Assembly (NCBI GenBank): GCA_050186825.1
Contig: JBFWYD010000042.1
Coordinates: 1-64,000 of the forward strand
Reading direction: 5' to 3'
Source of the DNA: NORP233 sp050186825
Lineage (GTDB): Bacteria; Planctomycetota; J058
DNA: 64,000 nt
The translations under genes were made by a program, and so were the position numbers. Numbering within the stretch: position 1 is the stretch's first letter; every line of letters starts with the position of its first letter. Of the stretch, positions 18,768 through 26,660 are shown in pieces. The notes under the pieces were generated by a model that had not been told where the DNA came from, did no database searches, and saw only the letters and a program-made list of their open reading frames with translations.

Positions 18768-18836
18768 CCCGGGGGCCGAGCGCTTCCCAGCAAAAGGGAA
18801 GGACGACGTGGCGGGGCGAGGCCTCTACGCCTCTGG

Positions 18837-18842
18837 TAAGCT
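18837..18842 (+). promoter_or_regulatory. -10 box (TAAGCT) before the phosphatidyltransferase operon
   Basis: TAAGCT lies 28 bases before the GTG at 18871, leaving room for a short leader with GGAG at 18861-18864. Divergent from the ispH promoter 70 bases away. Confidence 0.4.
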
Positions 18843-18870
18843 CCCTCCCCCGAGCAGCCTGGAGCCGTGC

Positions 18871-20634
18871 GTGTCGGACGCGCCCGAACCACTCACCGCG
18901 GACGTAGCGAGCGACGACGACTCGCCCGCCGCCGCCCGCCGCCCGCGCGTGGTGGTGATCGTGCGCTCCGTCGCCGCGGCCGACGCCAAGGCCGGGGCCC
19001 CTGCGGCCGGAGCCCTGGCGGCGGCGACCGCCGCGAAGCCCAAGCTCGCCCCGCCCGCCGCGAAGCCCAAGACCGAGCCCCCCGACGCGAAGCCCAAGAC
19101 CGAGCCCCCCGACGCGGCCAAGCCCAAGACCGAGTCAGCGCAGACCGAAGGCGAGGAGGACGGCACGCGCCGCTTCGAGGGCGAGCAGGTGCTGGCCCGG
19201 GTGGACTCCCTCCCCCCCGAGGACGTCCCGACCGAGCGCTTCGTGCTCGAGAGGAAGCGCGAGCGCACGGCCGAGGACGACGAGCTGGCCGCGGCCGTGA
19301 TCCAGCTCGATCTCAAGGGGGACCCGAGCCCCCTGACCTCCTTCCTCGGGCCCTGCCTGCTCGAGCGCGCGGCGCGCGCCGCCGAGCTCGCGGGGGCCCC
19401 GCGGCTGATCCTCGTCGCCGCGCGCGGCGACGCCGAGCAGCACGACCTGGCGCTGCAGGCCGCCCAGCGCGGCTTCCGCGGTCCGGTCGAGCTGTTCGGG
19501 CACGACCCCGAGCTCGAGGACTTCGGCCGCGGCCGGCTGCTGCTCCTCGACGGGAGCGCGCTCCACGACGGCGAGGCCCTGGCCAGCCTGGGGCGCGTCC
19601 GGGGCGAGTCCACGGCCTTGCTCCTCGCGCCGCACGGCGACGGGCTCAAGGTGCGCACCGAGGGGGGCAAGGTCGTCGAGGTCGGCCCCGACGTCCAGCC
19701 CAACGACGGCGCGCTCGCCGGCGCGTGCAGCGTCCCGGCCGAGGACTTCGTCCGGGTCAGCGCGCGCGGGCTGCGGGCCGTGCTCGACGAGCTGAGCCGG
19801 GCCAACCAGCTCATCGGCCGGGTCGCGATCGACAGCTTCGCGCGCCAGTTCCGCGACGCTGGCCGCTGCGACCAGGCCCAGCGCTGGTGCTACGACGCGC
19901 TCGCCGGGAGCAAGAGCGACGGCATGGTCGAGCAGTGGATCGGGCGCCCGCTGGCCCGGGCCCTGACCCTCGGCCTCCTGCCGCGCCTCGGGGTCAGCCC
20001 CACCCACGTCCTGGCCGCCGCTGGCGCCTTCGGGATCGCCGCCGCCGCGCTCCTCGGCCTGGCGCATCCCTTCCTCGCGCCGCTGGCCGGGTTGCTGCTC
20101 GTGGTCTCGGCGGTCCTCGACCGCTGCGACGGCGAGCTGGCGCGCCTGCGCCTCGACGACCGGCCGCGCCCGCTCGACTTCCTGCTCGACCACGTGATCC
20201 TCGGGCTGGTCTTCCTGGGCCTGGCCTGGGGGATCCACAAGGCGCCCGAGGGCGTCGCCAACTGGGACCAGACCATGCGCCTGCTCCCGCAGGCCGCCAG
20301 CGACGCGATCGCCGCCCCCGGCGGGGTCACGGCGCTCTTCGTGGGGCTGGCCGGCGCCATCGGCGTGGCGCTGATGCTCGCCGTCTCCGCCTGGCGCGGC
20401 CCGCCCGACCCCTACGCGCGCGGCGTGGAGCGCTTCGGCGACATGATCGCGAGCAGCTTCGGCAGCCGCGACTACGCCTACGTGATCCTGCTGGCCGGGA
20501 TCATCCACGCCGCCATGCCCGGGCTGGGCGTGCTGGGCCTGGTGCTGCTCGTGTGCAGCGCGGCGGTCCACGGCTTCTGGGTGCTGCTGCTCCTGACCCA
20601 GCTCATCTCCCCTCGCCGCGCGCGAGGCGCCTAG
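18871..20634 (+). CDS. CDP-alcohol phosphatidyltransferase with N-terminal nucleotidyltransferase-like region
   Basis: About 587 residues from a GTG at 18871 with GGAG six bases upstream; an in-frame ATG at 18808 is possible but would sit upstream of the TAAGCT box. The N-terminus (to about 110) is low-complexity Lys/Pro/Glu with 27-bp repeats encoding KPKTEPPDA. Residues about 150-330 form a domain resembling the sugar-nucleotide transferase part of bifunctional inositol-phosphate enzymes, a weak call. The C-terminal half is a membrane domain with DRCDGELAR followed by PLDFLLD, a variant of the CDP-alcohol transferase signature. The Gly between the two halves is missing and the spacing is two residues short. 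Such enzymes make phospholipid head groups such as phosphatidylinositol phosphate. The substrate is not determinable. Confidence 0.75.
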   Translation: MSDAPEPLTADVASDDDSPAAARRPRVVVIVRSVAAADAKAGAPAAGALAAATAAKPKLAPPAAKPKTEPPDAKPKTEPPDAAKPKTESAQTEGEEDGTRRFEGEQVLARVDSLPPEDVPTERFVLERKRERTAEDDELAAAVIQLDLKGDPSPLTSFLGPCLLERAARAAELAGAPRLILVAARGDAEQHDLALQAAQRGFRGPVELFGHDPELEDFGRGRLLLLDGSALHDGEALASLGRVRGESTALLLAPHGDGLKVRTEGGKVVEVGPDVQPNDGALAGACSVPAEDFVRVSARGLRAVLDELSRANQLIGRVAIDSFARQFRDAGRCDQAQRWCYDALAGSKSDGMVEQWIGRPLARALTLGLLPRLGVSPTHVLAAAGAFGIAAAALLGLAHPFLAPLAGLLLVVSAVLDRCDGELARLRLDDRPRPLDFLLDHVILGLVFLGLAWGIHKAPEGVANWDQTMRLLPQAASDAIAAPGGVTALFVGLAGAIGVALMLAVSAWRGPPDPYARGVERFGDMIASSFGSRDYAYVILLAGIIHAAMPGLGVLGLVLLVCSAAVHGFWVLLLLTQLISPRRARGA

Positions 20635-20640
20635 GCAGCC

Positions 20641-20964
20641 ATGAGCGCGCCCGGCGAGGAGCGCCTCGAGTCGCTCCGCGAGATGCTGGCCGACGACCCC
20701 GAGAGCCCCTTCCTGCGCTACGGCGTGGCCATGCAGCTCAAGGGCCTCGGGCGCGCGGCCGAGGCCCTGGAGGAGTTCGCGCGGCTGGTCGCCGACAGCC
20801 CCGACTACGTCCCGACCTACTACCACTACGCCGCGCTGCTCCACGCCCAGGGCGACGAGCGCGGGCTGGAGCTGGCGCGCCGCGGGGCCGACCTGGCCGC
20901 GGCCACGGGCAACCGGCACGCCGAAGCGGAGCTGCGCGACCTGATCGACGAGCTGGATGGTTGA
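20641..20964 (+). CDS. Small TPR protein
   Basis: A 107-residue helical protein, 6 bases after the phosphatidyltransferase stop. It contains about two tetratricopeptide-like units: FLRYGVAMQLKGLGRAAEALEEFARL and VPTYYHYAALLHAQGDERGLELA. No signal peptide or membrane segment, so cytoplasmic. It probably mediates a protein interaction. Its stop overlaps the start of the DUF501 gene by 8 bases, which suggests translational coupling. Confidence 0.75.
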   Translation: MSAPGEERLESLREMLADDPESPFLRYGVAMQLKGLGRAAEALEEFARLVADSPDYVPTYYHYAALLHAQGDERGLELARRGADLAAATGNRHAEAELRDLIDELDG

Positions 20965-21562
20965 GGCCCCCTCCGAGCGGGCCCCCTTCGAGCGGGCCCC
21001 CTTCGAGCGGGCCCCCTTCGAGCGGGGGGGCCCCGCGGCCGACCGCGCCGTGCTCGAGGCGCAGCTCGAGCGCCCGCTCGAGGGGCGCAGCCGGGTGGCC
21101 AGCCGCTGCCCGCTGGCGCTGCCGGTCGTGCTCGAGGTCCACCCCGACAACGAGGGCGCGCCCTTCCCCACGCTCTACTACCTGACCTGCCCGCTGGCCC
21201 GGCTCCGGATCAGCCGGCTGGAGTCGGCGGGCGGGGTCCGGGAGTGGGCCGCGCGGGTCGAGCAGGACCCCGAGCTCGGCGCGGCGCTCGAGCGCGCGCA
21301 CGCGGCCTACCGCGCGGCGCGCGCGGGGCACCTCCCGCCCGAGAGCCCGCTCCGCGCGCGGCTCGCGGGCGGCGTGGCCGGCGTGGCGCGCGGGGTGAAG
21401 TGCCTGCACGCGCACTACGCCCACGCGCGGGCCGGCGGCGCCAACCCGGTCGGCAGCGGGGTGGCCGCCGAGGTCGAGCCCCTCGACTGCGCAGAGCCCT
21501 GTGTGCTCCCGGACGGGACCCGAAACCCGGCCTGGCGCGAGCGGCCCCAGGAACCCGATTAA
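20957..21562 (+). CDS. DUF501 family protein
   Basis: A 201-residue protein whose ATG at 20957 lies inside the end of the TPR gene. The family is recognised by PTLYYLTCPLARLRISRLE (about residues 74-92) and the C-terminal VKCLHAHYAHARAGGANPVG (about 147-166), both highly conserved in DUF501. The conserved Cys/His residues suggest metal binding or hydrolysis. In other bacteria the family often lies next to ppx/gppA exopolyphosphatase or enolase genes; none is in this window. The first 25 residues are odd: three perfect 15-bp repeats encode ERAPF units that are not part of the family domain. The true start could therefore be further in, but no better start codon is evident. Confidence 0.8.
   Translation: MVEAPSERAPFERAPFERAPFERGGPAADRAVLEAQLERPLEGRSRVASRCPLALPVVLEVHPDNEGAPFPTLYYLTCPLARLRISRLESAGGVREWAARVEQDPELGAALERAHAAYRAARAGHLPPESPLRARLAGGVAGVARGVKCLHAHYAHARAGGANPVGSGVAAEVEPLDCAEPCVLPDGTRNPAWRERPQEPD
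20975..21026. repeat. 15-bp tandem repeat inside the DUF501 gene
   Basis: GAGCGGGCCCCCTTC occurs three times perfectly (20975-21019) and then partially. It encodes ERAPF. The 15-bp unit keeps the frame, so copy-number change would alter the N-terminal length without a frameshift. Confidence 0.85.
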
Positions 21563-21589
21563 CGCTGGCCCTCCCCCCGCCGCTGCGGG

Positions 21590-21595
21590 TAAAAC
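21590..21595 (+). promoter_or_regulatory. Possible -10 box (TAAAAC) before the coiled-coil gene
   Basis: An A/T-rich hexamer in otherwise GC-rich DNA, 43 bases before the ATG at 21639 and just after the DUF501 stop. No -35 is evident. Confidence 0.3.
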
Positions 21596-21638
21596 GCCTG
21601 CCCGGGCGCGCGGCATCCGCCGCCCCAGGAGGACGAGC

Positions 21639-22343
21639 ATGCGGCTCTGGCTGAGTGAGAAGGCGTACCAGCAGCTCAAGGGGAACGAGGCGCCCGCCGA
21701 GGCGGAGCCCAAGGACGAGGAGCGCGACGCGAAGCGTCAGGCCGAGGCCGACGCGCGCGACGCCAAGAAGGCCGGCAAGAAGGCGCAGAAGGGCGCCGTG
21801 GGCGAGGCCGACGAAGCGCTCGGCGCGGCCCTGGGCGTGGCGCAGGAGAAGAACGCCCTGATCCGCGGCACGAAGCAGAAGCTGCGCGACAAGCGCCGCC
21901 GGATGCGCTTCGCGCAGCGCGCGGTGCAGGAGGCGAGCGAGGCCCTGGCCGCGGCGCAGCTCGCGCTCGCGAAGGCGAGCGAGGACCTGAGCCGCGCCGA
22001 GCAGGCGATCCCGACCCTCGAGGAGAAGCTCACGGCCGGCAAGGAGGAGATGGTCGTGGTGATCGCCACCCTCGAGGCCGCGCTCGAGGGCGCGGACGAG
22101 GCCTGGCGCGCGCTCCCGCCGCTGCAGCGCAAGAAGCGCAACCGCCGGACCCGCCACCAGGCGGTCCAGCTCGTCGAGGCGCACCGCCCGGGCGCGGAGG
22201 ACGAGGAGGACGACGACCAGGACGAGCTCGAGGCCGAGGCGGTCGAGACGGCGGCCGAGACGGCGGCCGAGACGGCTGCCGAGATGGGCGCCGAGGCCGG
22301 GGAGCAGCCCGCCGACGAGGCGCCGGCAGAAGCCACGGAGTAG
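21639..22343 (+). CDS. Charged coiled-coil protein of unknown function
   Basis: A 234-residue protein; the ATG at 21639 has a strong AGGAGG at 21628-21633. It starts MRLWLSEKAYQQLKGNE, then is almost entirely alpha-helical and charged. Heptad-like Ala/Leu spacing at about 45-150 (EALGAALGVAQEKNALIRGTK onward) predicts a long coiled coil. The tail (about 195-234) is strongly acidic, with 12-bp repeats encoding AAET. There is no signal peptide or membrane segment. I do not recognise a family. The N-terminal LSEKAYQQL resembles small C4-type or DNA-binding heads only weakly. Candidate roles are structural or nucleoid-associated; this is a guess. Confidence 0.7.
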   Translation: MRLWLSEKAYQQLKGNEAPAEAEPKDEERDAKRQAEADARDAKKAGKKAQKGAVGEADEALGAALGVAQEKNALIRGTKQKLRDKRRRMRFAQRAVQEASEALAAAQLALAKASEDLSRAEQAIPTLEEKLTAGKEEMVVVIATLEAALEGADEAWRALPPLQRKKRNRRTRHQAVQLVEAHRPGAEDEEDDDQDELEAEAVETAAETAAETAAEMGAEAGEQPADEAPAEATE

Positions 22344-22421
22344 AGGCCTCCCCCCCAGGAGGAAGGTCGCGCCTCTCGCTCACACTCGCCGGCTCCGAGG
22401 CGCAGACCTCCTCAACTCAGC

Positions 22422-23153
22422 TCAGCTCAGCCCGAGGTAGGCGAGCACGCGGTCGAAGAAGAGCACCACGCACACCTTGATCGGGATCAACCCGATCAAG
22501 GTGCCCAGCAGGTGCGGCACGAAGCGCACGCCCGAGAGGGCGAGCGCGTAGTTGAGCTGGGGCGAGGTCCAGAACACCAGGCGCAGGAGCGCCACGGTGC
22601 GGACGGGTCGCTCGTGGATGCGCTCCAGCGCGGCGCGCAGCCAGGGGCGGTCGAGCTCGTCGAGCAGGTCGCCGCCGGCGCCGCGCACGAGCAGGAACAC
22701 GGCGCACACCGCGAAGGTCCCCCCGAGGTAGGCGAGCAGCCCGCCGGCCCAGGGTCCGTAGCAGAGGATCGCCGTGGCCGCGAAGACCATCCCCGGGACC
22801 TGGAGCAGGAGCCCGAGGGTGAAGGCCGCGAGCAGGAGCGCCACGCCCCACGGCCCGGCGCCCTGGACCTGCGCCCGCAGCCAGGGCACGGAGATCAGCT
22901 CGTGCAGCCCGCAGGCGCGCGCGAGCAGGGCCAGGCCCAGGAGCAGGACCACGATCCCCAGGAGCCGGTAGAGCGCCCCGCGCGCGCGTCCGGCGGGCCG
23001 GGGCGACTCGAGCGCTGCTGCGCTCGACTCGGGTGCGCGCGGCTCGGCTGATCGCGCCTGTGCGGCCGAGGCGGCCTGTGCGGCCGCGCGCGGCTCGGCC
23101 GCCGACTCGGTCGCGCTCAGGTCGGCGGCGCCCTGCTCCGTGGGCTCTGGCAT
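22422..23153 (-). CDS. TVP38/TMEM64 (VTT domain) membrane protein
   Basis: A 243-residue inner-membrane protein. The N-terminal 55 residues are Ala/Glu-rich and disordered. From about residue 58 there are roughly five hydrophobic segments. The core LLQVPGMVFAATAILCYGPWAGGLLAYLGGTFA (about 113-145) and the later LRLVFWTSPQLNYALALSGV (about 189-208) match the SNARE-associated/VTT family that includes DedA, TVP38 and TMEM41B. Members are thought to be lipid scramblases or transporters. It starts 3 bases after the stop of the HEAT-repeat gene and is probably in the same operon. Confidence 0.8.
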   Translation of the reverse strand: MPEPTEQGAADLSATESAAEPRAAAQAASAAQARSAEPRAPESSAAALESPRPAGRARGALYRLLGIVVLLLGLALLARACGLHELISVPWLRAQVQGAGPWGVALLLAAFTLGLLLQVPGMVFAATAILCYGPWAGGLLAYLGGTFAVCAVFLLVRGAGGDLLDELDRPWLRAALERIHERPVRTVALLRLVFWTSPQLNYALALSGVRFVPHLLGTLIGLIPIKVCVVLFFDRVLAYLGLS

Positions 23154-23156
23154 CGA

Positions 23157-24359
23157 TCAGCGCGGCGCGAGGCCCGCCTGCTTGCGGGCCTCGAGCTCGC
23201 GGAACACGGCCACGCCCTGGTGGACGATCCGCTGGTAGTCCTGCTCGCGCGCGGCGATCTCAGCCAGCGCCAGGTAGCGCTCGCGCTCCCAGGGATCCTG
23301 CTGCGCCTGGGCCAGCCGCTGGAGCTCGGCGGCGGCGCGCGCGTGGTCGACCTGCATCAGCGCCAGCATGCCGAAGCCCTTGACCAGCCAGTCCTGCTCG
23401 CGCTCGAAGGTGGGCAGGAGCTCGTCGAACAGCTCGGCGGGCCGCTCGCGCGGGTTGAGGTAGGCCAGGCTGACCGCGGCCTGCTGCCGCAGCGGCACCG
23501 GCACCCCCGCGCCGCCGCGGATCACCTCGAGGAGCGTGGCCAGGGCCTGGTCGGCGGGCGCGAAGCGGAGCGCGAGCACGGCCTTGTTCCGGGCGTCCTC
23601 GGGCAGGCTGGGGTCGCTCCACAGCTCACGGAACACGGCCACCGCGCGCCGGTCGCGCGGGACCTCGGCCAGGACCTCCACCGCGGCCGCGCGGACCTCG
23701 GGCGGGCCGCCGCGGGCGAGGCGCTCGAGGTCGGCGCGCTCGGGGTCCCCGAGCCGGTCGTCGGCCAGCGGGTCCGCGCGCAGCGCGTGGGCCAGCGCGC
23801 CCAGCGCGGCCGCGCGCGCCGGGTCGGGGCCTCGGCCGGTGGCCAGGGCCAGGAGCGCGCGCTGGACCTCGGGGTCGCGCGCCCCCTCGCGCTGGAGCAG
23901 CTCGCGCAGGGCGGCGAGCGCGCGCGGGTCCGAGACCTCGGGCAGTGCCGCCACGACCTCGAGCAGCCGGCGCCGATCGGCGCGCGCCCAGGCCAGGAGG
24001 GCGTCGGGCGGCGGACCCTGGCGCCCGCGCAGCTCCTCGATCCAGCCCGCCAGGCTGCCCGGCGAGGCAGGCGGCGCGGGCGGCGCGGGCGGCGGCGCGG
24101 CCGGCTGCGCGACGTCTGGGGCGCGCGCGGCGCAGCGCGGACAGGGCGCGGCGTCCCGCGCGGTCCGCTCGGCGCGCAGCCGCGCCACCTCGGCCCGCAG
24201 GCGCTGCAGCTCGTCATCTTCGGCGGGGCCGTCGGGCGACGGGGCCGCGACCTCCGCGGTCGGCGGCGCGGGGGCAGGCTGGCCTGAAGGCAGGAGCAGC
24301 TTCAGCGCGCCGAGCGCGAGCAGGATCGTCGCGAGCGCGGACCAGGCCTTGGTGGACAC
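23157..24359 (-). CDS. Membrane-anchored HEAT-repeat protein
   Basis: A 400-residue protein from a GTG at 24359 with GGGGAGG just upstream. An N-terminal hydrophobic helix (about residues 6-26) anchors it to the membrane or serves as an uncleaved signal. A short coiled coil (LQRLRAEVARLRAERTA) and a CPRC pair near residue 78 follow, then a Pro-rich linker. Residues about 120-385 consist of repeating helical pairs of the HEAT/PBS-lyase type (for example VRAAAVEVLAEVPRDRRAVAVFRELW and LRQQAAVSLAYLNPRERPAELFDELL). HEAT solenoids scaffold other proteins. The TVP38-like gene follows with a 3-base gap. The partner is unknown. Confidence 0.8.
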   Translation of the reverse strand: MSTKAWSALATILLALGALKLLLPSGQPAPAPPTAEVAAPSPDGPAEDDELQRLRAEVARLRAERTARDAAPCPRCAARAPDVAQPAAPPPAPPAPPASPGSLAGWIEELRGRQGPPPDALLAWARADRRRLLEVVAALPEVSDPRALAALRELLQREGARDPEVQRALLALATGRGPDPARAAALGALAHALRADPLADDRLGDPERADLERLARGGPPEVRAAAVEVLAEVPRDRRAVAVFRELWSDPSLPEDARNKAVLALRFAPADQALATLLEVIRGGAGVPVPLRQQAAVSLAYLNPRERPAELFDELLPTFEREQDWLVKGFGMLALMQVDHARAAAELQRLAQAQQDPWERERYLALAEIAAREQDYQRIVHQGVAVFRELEARKQAGLAPR

Positions 24360-24975
24360 GCGGACCTCCCCGGCGCGAGACCATACATCCCGCTCGCCGC
24401 GGGCCCAGCCAGAAACCCGGGCTCGCGGACCTGGGGCCGTTTCGAAGCATGGTCGCCAGCGTCCGGAGCTTGAAGGAGCCTCGTGCCCGTGCCCGTGCCC
24501 GTGCCCGTGCCCGTGCCGCTCGGGGCGCCTTCACCGACCCTGTCGACCTCGCCGCGAAGCAGCGCGCCCCCGCCTGGCGGAGCCGACTCAGCGAATCTCT
24601 CGAACGACGACTCGTTACCGGACTCGAAGTCGCGCCCTCGCCCGATCGGGTGCCCTCTGCGTGCCTCTGCGATCTCTGCGCGAGCTCACCCGCCCTTGCT
24701 CGCCCTTGCGGCCTCGACAGCCCGACGACACGAGCAATTACCACGGTGGGCACCTTTCATCCCACGAGATCGGCCAGGCTTGGCCTGGCGCACCAGAGGC
24801 ACGCAGAGGGCTCCACAGCCGGCGGAGTCGCGACTCCAAGTCCGAAGTCGCTCGGACCGAGCCCGAGTCCGAGACCGACCCCGAGACCGAGCCCGAGCCC
24901 GAGCCCGAGTCCGAGCCCGAGTCCGAGTCCGAGCCCGAGCCCGAGACCGAGTCCGAGTCCGACGGGGGGCCGGGA
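24360..24975. repeat. Intergenic repeat mosaic B
   Basis: A non-coding spacer between two divergent genes. Six perfect CGTGCC hexamers lie at 24482-24517. An exact 18-nt inverted repeat lies at 24652-24669 and 24794-24811, inside a larger imperfect one. A small hairpin sits near its centre (24773-24789, 7-bp stem). About 18 degenerate CCGAGN hexamers fill 24853-24962. Segment 24620-24681 is an inverted near-copy of 15679-15739 in mosaic A. The start of the spacer (24360-24420) should hold the HEAT gene promoter; a TATGGT lies around 24383. Confidence 0.75.
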
Positions 24976-24980
24976 GGGGT

Positions 24981-24986
24981 TACCCT
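24981..24986 (+). promoter_or_regulatory. -10 box (TACCCT) for the small membrane protein gene
   Basis: TACCCT lies directly after the hexamer array of mosaic B and 27 bases before the GTG at 25014, the same spacing as other SD-led genes here. Confidence 0.4.
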
Positions 24987-25013
24987 ACGGGTGACCTCAG
25001 CCGCGGAGCTCCC

Positions 25014-25130
25014 GTGTCCCGGATCGACCTCGATGCCTTGCCCGTTCTGCTGCTGCTCGCGCTGGTGGCGGTGGCCGCCTGGTGGCTGCTGCGCGTGGCC
25101 GAGCAGGAAGAGGACGGCGACCCCAGCTAG
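25014..25130 (+). CDS. Single-pass small membrane protein (38 residues)
   Basis: A GTG start with GGAG at 25005-25008 gives 38 residues: a short polar head (VSRIDLDAL), one hydrophobic helix of about 19 residues ending in WWLL, and an acidic tail (EQEEDGDPS). This is a typical small membrane protein layout. The stop ends exactly next to the stop codon of the convergent lipoprotein gene (25131). Too short for homology calls. A TACCCT box lies 27 bases upstream. Confidence 0.55.
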   Translation: MSRIDLDALPVLLLLALVAVAAWWLLRVAEQEEDGDPS

Positions 25131-25703
25131 TCAGTCGGCGGTCGGCGCCGCGTGGCGGCGGCGCGGGAGCACGAGCGAGATCACCTCGCGCCACACGCGC
25201 TTCATCCACACCCGGCCGTCCACATCGGGGCGCCGGGGCGGGAGGATCAGCTCCCAGAGCTCGCGGCGCGGCGGGGGGTCGAGGTTGCCCTCGAGCAGGA
25301 TTCGACCCTTCGGGTCGAGCACGCGGGTGGAGACGCTCGCGAAGATGAAGGCGAAGCCGAAGGGCGCCTCGACGAAGCTCAGCTGGATCGCCGCCGTCCC
25401 GGGCAGGCGCTCGTTGCGCAGCGCGAGGTCCTCGAGCATCTCCGACTCGGTCTCGAGCTCGTAGCTGGCGCCGGTGCTGTCGTAGCCGTTGAGGACCAGC
25501 TCCTCGCGCAGGCTGCCCACGGCCCCTTGCACGAAGTCGGTCGGCTCCTTGGTCAGCTTGAGCGGACGCGTGACGTAGATGTGCGCCGCGACGGGCGTGG
25601 TGCGCGAGGTGGCGACGTGCGGCTTGCTCGCCGGCGCGACGCAGCCAGAGAGCGCGATCAGGGCCAGGCAAGCCAGGCCGGTCAGGGCGGCGGGGGGCCT
25701 CAT
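25131..25703 (-). CDS. Predicted lipoprotein of unknown function
   Basis: A 190-residue protein with a clear lipoprotein signal: MRPPAALTGLACLALIALSGC, with the lipidated Cys at 21 in an ALSGC lipobox. The mature part has a mixed alpha/beta pattern, including TAAIQLSFVEAPFGFAFIFASVSTRV (about 125-150), which suggests a beta-sandwich or barrel-associated strand set. It may resemble LptE/LpoB-like small outer-membrane lipoproteins, but I do not recognise a family. Its promoter is unclear: TAGAGT abuts the ATG, which is too close for normal initiation. Confidence 0.75.
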   Translation of the reverse strand: MRPPAALTGLACLALIALSGCVAPASKPHVATSRTTPVAAHIYVTRPLKLTKEPTDFVQGAVGSLREELVLNGYDSTGASYELETESEMLEDLALRNERLPGTAAIQLSFVEAPFGFAFIFASVSTRVLDPKGRILLEGNLDPPPRRELWELILPPRRPDVDGRVWMKRVWREVISLVLPRRRHAAPTAD

Positions 25704-25735
25704 ACTCTAGCTCGCCCGAGGCCTCTGGCCTGCGC

Positions 25736-26212
25736 CTAGAAGTAGGTCTCCCAGCGGTTCTTCTCGTACTTGGGGATCAGGAACATCAGGATCAGCGCGG
25801 CCAGGCCGGCGGTCCCGAGCGGGCCCCAGTAGAGGCCGTTGTCGTCGGAGTTGAGCGGGTTGCGCTGGATCACCGCCCAGGCCGCAAAGCCGCCGACCGA
25901 GACCACGGCCAGGATGAAGGTGATCATGAAGTTGGTCTTCTCGGCCTTGCTCAGGCTGGAGACCTTGTGCAGCGTCCCGTCGTCGGGGCGGTTGCTCACG
26001 TGCCCGCAGATCGGGCACTCGAGCGTGTCGCTGCGCACGCCGGTGTCGAAGGCGAACTCGCCGAAGCACTCCGAGCAGACCACGTTCAGGAGCTCGTGGC
26101 CGCTCGGCTTCGGGGTCGCGCGCACCGAGCTGTGCTTGCCCGTGCTGCGCTTGTGCTTGCCGGTCGCCTTCTTGGAGACGGCCGAGGTCTTGCCGCTCTT
26201 GCCCTTCGCCAT
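25736..26212 (-). CDS. Zinc-ribbon membrane protein
   Basis: A 158-residue protein. The first 40 residues are Lys/Ser/Thr-rich and basic (KKATGKHKRSTGKHSS). A zinc ribbon follows with two Cys pairs, CSEC at about 46-49 and CPIC at about 66-69. Two hydrophobic helices come next (about 95-114 and 127-146). It is probably an inner-membrane protein with a cytoplasmic zinc-binding head and nucleic-acid-like basic tail. GGGAGGG precedes the ATG. No family recognised; function unknown. Confidence 0.78.
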   Translation of the reverse strand: MAKGKSGKTSAVSKKATGKHKRSTGKHSSVRATPKPSGHELLNVVCSECFGEFAFDTGVRSDTLECPICGHVSNRPDDGTLHKVSSLSKAEKTNFMITFILAVVSVGGFAAWAVIQRNPLNSDDNGLYWGPLGTAGLAALILMFLIPKYEKNRWETYF

Positions 26213-26299
26213 CTTCGCCCTCCCGGTGGGAGCTAGCTCACGCGCGAGCCCCCCATGATACGCGGGGGACCCTTGGGCACAAAGGGGCTCGGGGCGCCC

Positions 26300-26626
26300 T
26301 CACCAGTCCTCGAGGTCCTCGAGGGAGGGGCGCCCGCGCCCGCCGCCGCGCAGCGCGTCACGGACCCGGCGGCGGTTGCGCCGGTGGCCGTTGGCCCGGG
26401 TGAAGCGCCGGCTCGCCGGGGACTGCTGCGCGTAGACCTGCAGGTCGTGCTGGGTCTCGTAGAGGACGGGGTCCTCGAAGTCCTCGGCCAGGTCGGGCAC
26501 GACCTTGGGCGCCCGGAACGAGGTCCCGGCGCTGCCCAGCCGGCGCGCGCGCAGGTCCAGCTCGACGCGCGCGTCGGGATCGCCGAGGGCCGCCAGGCGG
26601 TAGAGCTCGCGCAGGTGCTCGTCCAT
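26300..26626 (-). CDS. Small Arg-rich protein of unknown function
   Basis: A 108-residue protein, MDEHLRELYRLAALGDPDARVELDLRAR at the N-terminus, with an Arg-rich C-terminal third (RRFTRANGHRRNRRRVRDALRGGGRGR). The N-terminus looks like a helical pair similar to a short SEL1/TPR-type unit (LAALGDPDARVEL). Codon bias matches neighbours. It lies 35 bases downstream of the PhzF-family gene's end on the opposite reading order (both minus), so it may be the last gene of the BMC-T/PhzF operon. Function unknown. Confidence 0.6.
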   Translation of the reverse strand: MDEHLRELYRLAALGDPDARVELDLRARRLGSAGTSFRAPKVVPDLAEDFEDPVLYETQHDLQVYAQQSPASRRFTRANGHRRNRRRVRDALRGGGRGRPSLEDLEDW

Positions 26627-26660
26627 GCCCCACGAGGACGCAGCGGCCCGGCCGCGGGTG

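Noticed and set aside
18808..18870. Upstream ATG start for the phosphatidyltransferase gene
   Set aside because: It precedes the TAAGCT box; the GTG at 18871 has GGAG at the right distance.
24482..24517. CRISPR-like array (also 35651-35680, 37624-37647, 51083-51124)
   Set aside because: The repeats are 6-bp units in direct tandem with no spacers, and no cas genes are present.
24730..24790. Riboswitch-like structured region with lower GC in mosaic B
   Set aside because: It lies at the centre of an inverted repeat, far from the downstream start, and matches no riboswitch consensus that I know.
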